64,000 bases of DNA from Anaerolineae bacterium (lineage in GTDB: Bacteria > Chloroflexota > Anaerolineae > Promineifilales > Promineifilaceae). A program made the position numbers and the translations under genes. Shown piece after piece: positions 56,590 through 64,000 of this stretch. Position 1 is the stretch's first letter; every line of letters starts with the position of its first letter. The notes below the pieces were generated by a model. It was not told the DNA's origin and ran no database searches. It worked only from the letters and a program-made list of their open reading frames with translations. Location of the stretch: positions 141,826 to 205,825 of the forward strand of contig JADLAX010000014.1 of NCBI GenBank assembly GCA_020848035.1, written 5' to 3'.

Positions 56590-56785
56590 TCCATTTTTAC
56601 AACACGAATGGCACAAATGAACGAATGAGACGAATAGGATCGGCCCTTTAGGGTTTCGGGAGGGGCGTACCGAATTGACGCGAATTAACGCTAGTTTTCG
56701 TGTAAATCTGCGTCAATTCGGTGCGAAAATCAGGCAGGCCCACCACACATAAAAATTCGTGCCATTCGTCAATTCGTCACATCCG
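56590..56785. repeat. GACGAAT heptad palindrome enclosing a second hairpin
   Basis: CACGAATGGCACAAATGAAC and GAATGAGACGAATAGG at the left, AAATTCGTGCCATTCGTCAA and TTCGTCACATCCGTG at the right. Between them, ACCGAATTGACGCG (56669) pairs with CTGCGTCAATTCGGT (56710). This is a two-tier element filling the 333-bp spacer before ycaQ; no gene here. Confidence 0.7.
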
Positions 56786-56892
56786 TGATTTACTTCTGCG
56801 AACGTTTGTTCCAAATTGACTCACCTCGTATAATTCCCCTCTCTTATCTCAGCGCTCGCCGCGTTCTCCGCGGTAAAAAACAGGAGAAACCG

Positions 56893-58116
56893 ATGACCCC
56901 CCAACTCACCCTTACCCGCCAGGATTTGCGCCGCTTGGCCATTACGCGCCAGCACCTCAGCCAAAAAGAGACGCCCGCCATGCTCGACGTCATTCGCGAT
57001 TTGGGCTGCGTGCAGCTGGATCCCATCCGTGCCGTGGAGCGCACCCACCTGCTGGTGCTGTGGAGCCGCCTGGGTAACTTTGACGAGGCCGCGTTGGAGC
57101 GGCTGCGCTGGGAAGAAAAGGCGCTGTTTGAATATTGGGCTCACGCCGCCTCGCTGGTGCTCACCGAAGAATACCCGGTGTACAGTTGGGGCATGCGCCA
57201 GCGCCGTGACGATCCAGGCCGCGCCGCCCGCTACCAGAAATGGTTCGATGAACACCCCGGCATCATCGAGCTCAAAAACCACATCCTGGACCGGCTGCGC
57301 GAGGAAGGCCCGCTGTTCTCGCGCGACATCGAATCGGAGAACAGTTTGCGCTACGAATCACGCTGGTCCAGCGGCCGTTTCGTGGGCTTCATCCTCGATT
57401 ATTTGTGGACCAACGGGGAAATCCTCACCGTGGAGCGCGTGGGCAACCAGCGCAAGTGGGGGTTGGCCGAGCAATTCTGGCCGGCGTGGACCCCGCAAGA
57501 GGAGTGGACAGCCCAACAAACGTGTTGTTTTGCCGTGCAAAAAGCGGTCCGGGCGTTGGGCGCAGCCACGGTGAAGCAAATGAAAGTCCACTACACACGA
57601 GGGATGTATCCGGGAATGACGGCCGTTCTCAAGCAGCTCGTCAAAGAAGAACTCCTCATCCCGGTAAAGGTGGAAGGGCTCAGCGACGATTATTACCTGC
57701 ACGCCGCCGATCTTCCCCTGCTGCACGAGCTGCAAAACGGTGCCTGGCAGCCGCACACCACCCTGCTCTCCCCCTTCGACAACCTCATCTGCGACCGCGA
57801 CCGCACCGAGGCGCTGTGGGACTTCTTCTTCCGCATCGAGATTTACGTGCCCGCCGCCAAGCGGGAATACGGCTACTACGTGCTGCCCATTTTGCACGGC
57901 GACCAGCTCATCGGCCGGCTTGACCCCAAGATGGACCGCGCCACCAACACGCTGCACATTCAAAACGTGTACGCTGAACCGGGCGCACCAAAATTCAAAA
58001 AAACGGTGCGGGAAATTGGCCAGTCCGTCATGTCGCTGGCCGCTTTTTTGGGGGCTGAACAAATTGTGTGGGGTAATGTGCCAGATGCGTGGCTCGGGTT
58101 GAAACAAGCGGGTTAA
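56893..58116 (+). CDS. ycaQ: Winged-helix DNA glycosylase of the YcaQ/AlkX (HTH_42) family
   Basis: 407 residues. The N-terminal [20 protein letters not shown] and [20 protein letters not shown] carry the catalytic Q-x-D segment (QLD) of YcaQ-type glycosylases, which excise damaged or crosslinked bases; [12 protein letters not shown] follows. Winged-helix repeats make up the rest, ending in [20 protein letters not shown] and [18 protein letters not shown], hallmark segments of HTH_42 proteins. CAGGAGAAACCG before 56893 decides the start over a longer open frame. The stop TAA overlaps the stop of the convergent kinase gene (shared TTAA). Confidence 0.88.
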   Translation: MTPQLTLTRQDLRRLAITRQHLSQKETPAMLDVIRDLGCVQLDPIRAVERTHLLVLWSRLGNFDEAALERLRWEEKALFEYWAHAASLVLTEEYPVYSWGMRQRRDDPGRAARYQKWFDEHPGIIELKNHILDRLREEGPLFSRDIESENSLRYESRWSSGRFVGFILDYLWTNGEILTVERVGNQRKWGLAEQFWPAWTPQEEWTAQQTCCFAVQKAVRALGAATVKQMKVHYTRGMYPGMTAVLKQLVKEELLIPVKVEGLSDDYYLHAADLPLLHELQNGAWQPHTTLLSPFDNLICDRDRTEALWDFFFRIEIYVPAAKREYGYYVLPILHGDQLIGRLDPKMDRATNTLHIQNVYAEPGAPKFKKTVREIGQSVMSLAAFLGAEQIVWGNVPDAWLGLKQAG

Positions 58117-59939
58117 GCAACGGCCGTTCCATTGTTCAAAGCTGGCTGCAAAAAGTTGCGCTCCAAAACGGCCACCAGCGCCTCGATCCGCACTGGTTTG
58201 CTGACGTAATCATCCATTCCCACCTGCAAAAAGCGCTCCCGATCACCTTCCAGGGCATTGGCCGTCATGGCAATGATCACGGGCGGGGCTGCCGCCGTAA
58301 GCATTTGCCGAATGTGTTGGGTGGCAACCAGGCCGTCCATCTCCGGCATTTGTACGTCCATCAACACCAGATCGTACCGCTGACGCTCCAGCGCCGCCAG
58401 CACCTCCAGACCGTTCCCCGCCACGTCTGCCCGGTAACCCAGCCGTTCTAAAATGCGCAGCCCCACTTTCTGGTTGATCTGATTATCTTCGGCCAATAAA
58501 ATGTGCAGCGGCAGACGTTGGCCCAGCGTGGTGTCAAAAACGGCCGTTTCCCGACCACTCCCCGGTAACTCTGCCCGAGCCAACGGCACGTCTTCTGCTT
58601 CCGGCCGCTGCCCAGGCTCTACCAGAAGCGTGAAAGAAAAGGTAGAACCAAGGCCCGGCTCACTTTCTACCCACATTTCGCCCCCCATCGCCTCGGCCAG
58701 CCGCTTGCTGATGGCCAACCCCAGCCCCGTACCGCCAAATCGCTTGGTTGTTGAAGAATCCACCTGGCTAAACGATTGGAACAGCCGGTCCATCCGCTCT
58801 GACGGAATGCCAATACCGCTGTCTTTGATCGCAAATTTGAGCTGAAGACGGCCGTTTGCTGTCTTTGCCCCGGTTACGCTTAAATGCACCTCGCCAACGG
58901 CCGTAAACTTAACCGCATTGCCCAACAGGTTAACCAAAATCTGCCGCGTGCGGGTTAGATCACCCACCACATACACCGGCAGATGCTCATCCACCGCATA
59001 GGTAAGCCGCAGCTGCTTATCTTCAGCTTTGCCCAGCAAAACGTCAACAGCATCCATAACACACCGCTGTAAATGGTACGGATGATGTTCTACTTCCAGC
59101 TTGCCCGCTTCAATTTTGGAAAAGTCCAAAACATCGTTGATTAATGCCAGCAGTCCATCGCTGCTGACACGCATGGCGCGCAAATACTCTGCCTGCTCTT
59201 CGTCCACCGGCGTATCCAGCAGCAGGCTGGTCAACCCCACAATTGCGTTAAGCGGCGTACGGATTTCATGGCTCATGTTTGCCAAAAATTCACTTTTTGC
59301 GGCGTTGGCCGCATCGGCAGCGGCCGTTGCTCGCTCCAATGCCTCATTTTTGGCCTGCACCACTGCCAGCGCACTGTTGATCCGTTCTGTGCCAAACCGC
59401 ACCGTAATAAGCGTTGAAAAAATCCCAATGAGCCAAATCCCGGCATCATACCAGGGCGTGCGCTCAAAAATTGGTCTCAAAATTTCCTGGCTCTCCAAAA
59501 AAGCAATTGTCAGCAAGGAAACCGCCGAAAGTGCCGCAAAGTACACGCTGCCCCGCCAACTGATCAGGTACCCGACAAAGATGGTAATCACCACGTACAC
59601 AACAATAATGGGTTGGTTGGTGCCGCGATACCCCATCGCCCCTACCGTCGCGCCCAGCCACCCGGCCAAAGCCAGGATCAGGCCAACGGCCGTAAATTTG
59701 CCTCGCAACAGCAGGTACCGAACCCCTAAATTGGTCAACAGGATAAGGGTGCAGAGGGTAATGGCCACAATGGGCATATTGGGGTTGAGCAGAATCAACA
59801 CAATAATACCTAAAGTTAACATAATGCCAGCAACAACCGACCGATTCAAAAAGTCGGAAAACCGTTGGTCTTCTGGATTGTCAAAAACGGGTGCTTGCCA
59901 GAAGCGGAGGAGGTGCAAAATGGAGGTTAAATTTTTCAT
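58113..59939 (-). CDS. Membrane hybrid histidine kinase
   Basis: 608 residues. Six or so membrane segments (about 30-185, MASE-like), a short coiled coil ([20 protein letters not shown]), HisKA with the H box [20 protein letters not shown] (His near 230), HATPase with N box [17 protein letters not shown] and G boxes [29 protein letters not shown], and a C-terminal receiver [20 protein letters not shown] with phosphoacceptor Asp in [18 protein letters not shown]. There is no separate regulator nearby; the phosphotransfer partner is unknown. The 59940-60181 spacer holds two ACGGCCGT copies and a divergent promoter region. Confidence 0.9.
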   Translation of the reverse strand: MKNLTSILHLLRFWQAPVFDNPEDQRFSDFLNRSVVAGIMLTLGIIVLILLNPNMPIVAITLCTLILLTNLGVRYLLLRGKFTAVGLILALAGWLGATVGAMGYRGTNQPIIVVYVVITIFVGYLISWRGSVYFAALSAVSLLTIAFLESQEILRPIFERTPWYDAGIWLIGIFSTLITVRFGTERINSALAVVQAKNEALERATAAADAANAAKSEFLANMSHEIRTPLNAIVGLTSLLLDTPVDEEQAEYLRAMRVSSDGLLALINDVLDFSKIEAGKLEVEHHPYHLQRCVMDAVDVLLGKAEDKQLRLTYAVDEHLPVYVVGDLTRTRQILVNLLGNAVKFTAVGEVHLSVTGAKTANGRLQLKFAIKDSGIGIPSERMDRLFQSFSQVDSSTTKRFGGTGLGLAISKRLAEAMGGEMWVESEPGLGSTFSFTLLVEPGQRPEAEDVPLARAELPGSGRETAVFDTTLGQRLPLHILLAEDNQINQKVGLRILERLGYRADVAGNGLEVLAALERQRYDLVLMDVQMPEMDGLVATQHIRQMLTAAAPPVIIAMTANALEGDRERFLQVGMDDYVSKPVRIEALVAVLERNFLQPALNNGTAVA

Positions 59940-60063
59940 GATGAGTCCAGGCAAAACAGGTGCAATTGTTCTTGAAAAGGCAATGGTAACTTGTGTTATC
60001 ACCGATGGAAATAGGAAGTTATGAGCAGAAGACTGTCCGGCGATTTTCTGAGGGGCGCATGAG

Positions 60064-60093
60064 AACGGCCGTTTCTCCCCGTACAACGGCCGT
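60064..60093. repeat. Paired ACGGCCGT copies
   Basis: AACGGCCGTT, 10 nt, then AACGGCCGTT again. Because the word is its own complement, the two copies can pair as arms of a hairpin, but no T-run follows. Confidence 0.65.
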
Positions 60094-60181
60094 TTTCATG
60101 TCACAATCAGGTAAATTGTGGTGTTTAGAGGGGTGATTCCATAAAAACCATGACTAGCGGGAGTTGATTTAACGGAGTTAA

Positions 60182-61360
60182 ATGATGAATTCAAGAAAAC
60201 GATTACTGAGTATTTTACTGGCGCTGGTGGTGTTGGCCGGAACGGCCGTAGCCATTGGCGCATTTGTTGTACCCTCGGCCCAGGATCTGCTGGTGCAGTC
60301 CCTGGAAACCAGCCAGACCATCACCGACGGCCACGCCATCGTGGAGGTGTCGCTGGATGTGCCTGAGCAGGCGATGAGCGGCACCGTGGAAGCGTGGGGC
60401 CGCCTGGACGCTGGCCCCAACGGTGAACCGGCCTTCCGCGTCGAAGTGCTGACGGCCGACCAAGCCGACCTCATCGGCACGATTGCCGTGAGCGACGGCA
60501 CGCAGTTCTGGGTGTGGAACCCGGCCGAAAACGTGGTGCTGACCGGCCAGTTTGAAGAGCTCTATGCCCGTCTGGCCGAAGAGATGGCCGGGCAAGATTT
60601 TGACCACAATGGCGAACCGGAAGGCGACGTAGACGAAGCCGACATCCCGGAAACGCCCGAAGAAGCCGTGGCCAAGCTGCTGGAGTATTTCACCGCCGAG
60701 CGGGCTGGCTCTGACACAATTGGCGATACGGCCGTTAACACCATCCGCCTCATCCCCATCCCCGAGCAAATGCCCGAGGAAGTCCGCGCTGCGGGCGGCC
60801 TGCTGAACGTCTGGCTGCGCGATGGCGACAGCGCCCCGGTTGGCGTCGAGTACACCGGCAGTGCTCTTGGCTCTGGCGTGGCGCGGGCCACCTTCCTGGA
60901 AATCAACCAGGGCGTCGCTGATGCCGTCTTCACCTTCACCATTCCCGAAGGGGCCACGGTGATCAACGCCGCCGACCTGGAGTTCCCAGACAAAGAGGCT
61001 TTGGAAGAAGCGGCGGCCATCGAGCCAGACTTTGATCTGCTCGCGCCCACCAGCCTGCCCGCCGAGGCCACGCTGCGCGAAACCACCAACGTGCGCGGCG
61101 CGATTGTCGAGCGGTATGGGCTGCCGGACGGCCGTTCCTTCACCATCGCCCAGGGGCGCACCAGCGTCAACCTGGCCCCCGCTGAAGGTGGCGAAAGCGT
61201 CACCGTGCGCGGCGTGGCGGGTATGGTCTACACCGATGCGGAAGACGGCAACGGCCAAAGCCGCACGCTGCTCAACTGGTCCGAAGGCGACATCCAATAC
61301 TGGATCGGCGGCGACCTGACCAGCGAAGAAGCCCTGGCCATCGCGGAATCCCTCCAATAA
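60182..61360 (+). CDS. LolA-like/sigma-regulatory-type secreted protein
   Basis: 392 residues. Signal/anchor helix (about 7-28: LLSILLALVVLAGTAVAIGA). The mature part SQTITDGHAIVEVSLDVPEQ, AWGRLDAGPNGEPAFRVEVL, SDGTQFWVWNPAENVVLTGQ follows LolA/RseB-type beta half-barrels, and the C-terminal part (LRETTNVRGAIVERYGLPDG; FTIAQGRTSVNLAPAEGGES) resembles DUF4367. Such proteins bind lipid or a sigma regulator at the envelope. It is followed by an ABC transporter on the same strand, suggesting an export module. GGAGTTAA precedes the ATG. Confidence 0.78.
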   Translation: MMNSRKRLLSILLALVVLAGTAVAIGAFVVPSAQDLLVQSLETSQTITDGHAIVEVSLDVPEQAMSGTVEAWGRLDAGPNGEPAFRVEVLTADQADLIGTIAVSDGTQFWVWNPAENVVLTGQFEELYARLAEEMAGQDFDHNGEPEGDVDEADIPETPEEAVAKLLEYFTAERAGSDTIGDTAVNTIRLIPIPEQMPEEVRAAGGLLNVWLRDGDSAPVGVEYTGSALGSGVARATFLEINQGVADAVFTFTIPEGATVINAADLEFPDKEALEEAAAIEPDFDLLAPTSLPAEATLRETTNVRGAIVERYGLPDGRSFTIAQGRTSVNLAPAEGGESVTVRGVAGMVYTDAEDGNGQSRTLLNWSEGDIQYWIGGDLTSEEALAIAESLQ

Positions 61361-61369
61361 AAAATCAGG

Positions 61370-61441
61370 AGATTGGTTGATTGGAGATTGGAGATTCTTA
61401 CCAATCTCCAATCTCTAATCTCTAATCTCCATTCTCCAATT
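61370..61441. repeat. Heptad palindrome, GAGATTG word
   Basis: GGAGATTGGTTGATTGGAGA and TTGGAGATTC are followed by ACCAATCTCCAATCTCTAAT and CTCCATTCTCCAATTAC. It fills the space between the LolA-like and ABC-transporter genes and probably affects their coupling. Confidence 0.85.
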
Positions 61442-61450
61442 ACTTTTCCA

Positions 61451-63547
61451 ATGACAGATCCAATTAAACTAACCAACCTCGCCCGCCACTTCCAGCGCGG
61501 CGGTATGGACGTGCAGGCACTGCGCGGCGTGGATTTGGCCATCGAACCGGGTGAATTTGTCGCCCTGGTTGGCCCGTCCGGCTCCGGCAAATCGACCCTG
61601 CTCAACCTGCTCGGCGGCCTGGACCGCCCCTCGGCGGGTGAGCTGTGGCTCGACGGCACCGCCCTGCACACCGCCAGCGAAACCGACCGCACGCTGCACC
61701 GCCGCCAGCGCATCGGCTTTATCTTTCAGAGCTTCAACCTGCTGCCTCGGCTAACGGCCGTTGAAAATGTGGCCATCCCTCTCATGCTCTCTGGCGTCAG
61801 CGTGGCCGAGCGGGAAACACGGGCCAAAGCATTGCTGGAAAAAGTGGGGCTGGGCCACCGGCTGGACCATTACCCCACCGAACTTTCTGGCGGCGAGCAG
61901 CAGCGAACGGCCGTTGCCCGCGCCCTCATCCACAACCCCAGCCTCATCCTGGCCGATGAACCCACCGGCAACCTGGACTCCAAAACCGGCGAAGAGGTCA
62001 TGGGCCTGCTCAAAACGCTGAACCGCGAGCAAGGCATCACCCTCATCGTCGTCACCCACGACGAAGAAGTGGCCGCCTACGCCGACCGCATCGTCAAGCT
62101 GCGCGATGGCCACATTGTGGAAGAGATAGTTAGCTCCGGCCGGTCTCCTGACCGCGCCGGTACGTGGCACGGTGAGGAGAGCGGCCACAGCAACAGTCTA
62201 CCCTCACCCCAGCCCTCTCCCTCAAGGGAGAGGGAGCTCTTGTCCCCTAGCCCTCCCAGGGGGAAGGCCAGGGTGGGGGGCGGTTTGCAATTTAACGACA
62301 TCATCCGCCAGGCGCTGAGCAACCTGCGCCGCCGCCCGGTGCGCAACGTGCTGACGGCGGGCGGCGTCCTCATCGGCATCGTCACTTTGGTGGCCATGGT
62401 CTCCTTTGGCGTGGGTGTGCAGCGCGAGGTGCAGCGCAACTTCGAGAGCATCGGCCTGGAAAACCTGTTTGTCTCCCCTGTCTACGACGAGCCAGACGAG
62501 TTTGATCCCTTCGCCGAGCCAGAACCACTGACGCCCATCACCCCTGAGCTGGTAGCCCAAATTGAGCAAATCCCCGACGTGGCCGTCGTCGTGCCAGACC
62601 TGCGGCTGCCCTTCGGCATCGACATGGCCCTGGCCCTGGGCGACACCTCGCTGCCCATCCGCGCCACCGACAGCTTTGAGCCAGAATTTGCCCTCGGCAG
62701 CAGCCCAGAACCGTTGGCGGGCGTCCGCATGGACAGCGGCGCCAGGGCTGGCGTCGTGCTGGTGCAGGACCTGGCCGATGCGCTGCTGGAAGAAGGCCAA
62801 TCGTATGATTCGCTCGTTGGGCAGGCAATTTCCCTGACGGTTCAGCTGCCGCGCGGCGAAATCGAAACGTTCCCCAGCCAGATCGTCGGCGTGCGCGAAG
62901 GGCTAGACAACAACATCATCGAACTCGGCGTGGCGGAGCGCGAAGCCATCATGGCCTGGTGGTACAACGAGCCAGATATCTTGCAGACCAGAGGATATGA
63001 CACATTAACGGTGCGGGCGACGGATTTGGGGGCGCTGACGGCCGTATCCACCCAAATCGAAGCTCTCGGCCTGGAAGCCCAATCGCTGGAAGCCATTCTC
63101 AACGTAGCCAACCAGGTGCTGGCACTGATGCAGGCGCTGCTCGGCTCGGTCGGCGGGCTGGCGCTGCTGGTGGCTGCCCTCGGTGTGGCCAACACCATGA
63201 TGATGGCCATCTACGAGCGCACCCGGGAGATTGGCGTGCTGAAAGCGCTGGGCGCGTCGGCGCGGGAGATTCGGGCGCTGTTCACCGTGGAGGCGGCGAT
63301 GCTGGGGCTGCTGGGCGGCTTCTTTGGTCTCATCTTTGGCACGCTGCTGGGGCGGCTGGTGGACTGGATTGGTCACCGCTTCCTCATCGCCGAGGGGATT
63401 ACCGGGATTGGTCAGCTTTCGGTGGTGCCGCCCTGGCTGGCATTCGGTTCGCTGGCGTTTGCCGCGTTCATCGGCATTGCCGCCGGGCTGTACCCCGCCG
63501 CCCGCGCCGCACGCCTGGACCCGGTGGCGGCGTTACGGCACGAGTAA
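61451..63547 (+). CDS. MacB-type ABC transporter, ATPase and permease fused
   Basis: 698 residues. ATPase domain 1-225: Walker A GPSGSGKSTLLN, Q-loop FIFQSFNLLPRL, signature LSGGEQQRTAVARAL, Walker B LILADEPTGNLDS, H-loop VVTHDEE. Permease: first membrane helix (about 300-325: LTAGGVLIGIVTLVAMVSFG), a periplasmic MacB-PCD-type domain, then a FtsX domain with three helices (IAN...GLALLVAALGVANTMMMAIY; AMLGLLGGFFGLIFGTLLGR; LAFGSLAFAAFIGIAAGLYP). It probably exports a peptide or lipoprotein-linked substrate with the LolA-like protein upstream. The linker between domains (residues about 250-278) is encoded by a dispersed repeat. Confidence 0.92.
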   Translation: MTDPIKLTNLARHFQRGGMDVQALRGVDLAIEPGEFVALVGPSGSGKSTLLNLLGGLDRPSAGELWLDGTALHTASETDRTLHRRQRIGFIFQSFNLLPRLTAVENVAIPLMLSGVSVAERETRAKALLEKVGLGHRLDHYPTELSGGEQQRTAVARALIHNPSLILADEPTGNLDSKTGEEVMGLLKTLNREQGITLIVVTHDEEVAAYADRIVKLRDGHIVEEIVSSGRSPDRAGTWHGEESGHSNSLPSPQPSPSRERELLSPSPPRGKARVGGGLQFNDIIRQALSNLRRRPVRNVLTAGGVLIGIVTLVAMVSFGVGVQREVQRNFESIGLENLFVSPVYDEPDEFDPFAEPEPLTPITPELVAQIEQIPDVAVVVPDLRLPFGIDMALALGDTSLPIRATDSFEPEFALGSSPEPLAGVRMDSGARAGVVLVQDLADALLEEGQSYDSLVGQAISLTVQLPRGEIETFPSQIVGVREGLDNNIIELGVAEREAIMAWWYNEPDILQTRGYDTLTVRATDLGALTAVSTQIEALGLEAQSLEAILNVANQVLALMQALLGSVGGLALLVAALGVANTMMMAIYERTREIGVLKALGASAREIRALFTVEAAMLGLLGGFFGLIFGTLLGRLVDWIGHRFLIAEGITGIGQLSVVPPWLAFGSLAFAAFIGIAAGLYPAARAARLDPVAALRHE
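62199..62284 (+). repeat. Dispersed repeat in frame in the ABC-transporter linker
   Basis: TACCCTCACCCCAGCCCTCT, CCCTCAAGGGAGAGGGAG, then CCTCCCAGGGGGAAGGCC: a repeat common in many bacterial genomes. It is read as PSPQPSPSRERE...PSPPRGKARVGGG between ATPase and permease and could not fold as part of either domain. Confidence 0.8.
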
Positions 63548-63585
63548 TTGGGAAATTTTGTAATTGAGTAATTGGGATGGGGAAT
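63545..63585. repeat. Direct heptad-like repeat, GTAATTGGG word
   Basis: GTAATTGGGAAATTTTGTAA and TTGAGTAATTGGG begin 3 nt before the end of the transporter gene. One orientation only. Confidence 0.55.
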
Positions 63586-63603
63586 GGCCAAGTAGTGAGG
63601 TGT

Positions 63604-63864
63604 TTACGGCATATTCTGAACCAACCCGTAGAGCTGGAAGCAAAGTGCACAGGAAAATATAAGAAAGAGCAAGAAGATTATCAAGAGAAGGATACTATCG
63701 GCACCTTCAGCTTTTAGCCAAAATTCGTAAGGGGCGTGGAGCTTAATTTTCTCAATGATCTTCTTGCCGGTCTGAGGCTTTTTGAAGAAGATGGCCAATA
63801 TGGAACCGTGAATTACCACCAGAATCAAGAGGATCACAATTAGCGACGGTGAAACGACTATCAT
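63604..63864 (-). CDS. Small membrane protein of unknown function (86 aa)
   Basis: Two hydrophobic segments (about 5-27: SLIVILLILVVIHGSILAIF and 57-78: SILLLIIFLLFLIFSCALCF) join by a charged loop FKKPQTGKKIIEKIKLHAPY. No family. The A+T content is higher than in its neighbours. ATG at 63864. The last 136 bases of the window hold nothing I recognise. Confidence 0.55.
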   Translation of the reverse strand: MIVVSPSLIVILLILVVIHGSILAIFFKKPQTGKKIIEKIKLHAPYEFWLKAEGADSILLLIIFLLFLIFSCALCFQLYGLVQNMP

Positions 63865-64000
63865 GATTTGTTAGCGTAACTATTGTGCAATCAGAGCCAA
63901 AATGGCTCAAAAATGCGAAAAATGAATGTCTCTAAAAAGCGGTAGGGGCAATTGAATCACCCCATCGCCAAAACGCAGGGAGCAGCCTGCATAACAACTC

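Noticed and set aside
893..63585. CRISPR arrays
   Set aside because: The 7-nt arrays have no uniform 25-40 nt repeats with unique spacers and no cas genes are present.
1..64000. tRNA, rRNA, integrase, transposase or phage genes
   Set aside because: None recognised in either strand; GTTCGAA/GTTCAAAT-like words occur without a cloverleaf.

Overview
The window is about 57% G+C and looks like chromosomal DNA of a Chloroflexota bacterium (Anaerolineae/Caldilineae/Ardenticatenia-like). This is inferred from the gene families, the many Thr/Pro-rich lipoproteins, LPLV/LPLI endings on secreted proteins and the repeat landscape; no rRNA is present to prove it. No phage, IS element, CRISPR array, tRNA or rRNA was seen.

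Layout. 0-3.3 kb: the end of a type III glutamine synthetase, then a GAF-GAF histidine kinase and an ANTAR response regulator. 3.4-11.2 kb: housekeeping genes (clpC, a PPOX-family protein, murI, a class I glutamine amidotransferase-like hydrolase, rplS, a 65-aa conserved protein, proS). 11.3-19.1 kb: an overlapping toxin/antitoxin-like pair, a membrane protein/HTH operon with a 31-bp dyad operator, adenine deaminase, an ECF sigma factor, OsmC, a flavin amine oxidase. 19.3-26.5 kb: six lipoproteins. 26.7-38 kb: a PH-like membrane protein, a second sensor kinase, a metallophosphoesterase, rfbB, two PQQ-type sugar dehydrogenases flanking a secreted esterase, a VOC protein. 38.2-43 kb: a sulfur-carrier cysteine locus (moeZ-like, thioredoxin-like, DUF4395, moaD/cysO-like, JAMM protease, SAM-I riboswitch, cysM). 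43.5-49 kb: YhhN, a sigma/anti-sigma operon, a GNAT protein, an ArsR operon. 49.5-56.6 kb: recD2, a RelBE-type module followed by a duplicated recD2 tail, two sister lipoproteins, and a Ham1/ITPase-like domain fused to a death-like effector-associated domain. 56.9-64 kb: YcaQ-type glycosylase, hybrid histidine kinase, LolA-like protein, MacB-type ABC transporter.

Two layers run across all of this. First, the palindrome ACGGCCGT occurs about 120 times by hand count, roughly once per 530 bp, in genes and spacers alike; one or two would be expected by chance. Second, many gene junctions carry palindromes built from degenerate 7-nt words repeated head-to-tail and then inverted (words like GTGAAAC, GGTAATC, AGTGAAA, GAGATTG, GACGAAT). 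They often begin at or inside stop codons, supply protein C-termini, and appear in frame inside recD2.

Best leads: the ACGGCCGT repeat; the 7-nt palindromes; the Ham1-EAD fusion, which has Gln in place of the expected catalytic Asp; the RelBE module bracketed by two recD2 3' ends; and the SAM-riboswitch-linked CysO/Mec/CysM/MoeZ locus, whose carrier ends in Gly-Gly-Lys. Several genes appear leaderless, with a TATAAT/TACAAT box 6-7 nt before the start codon.
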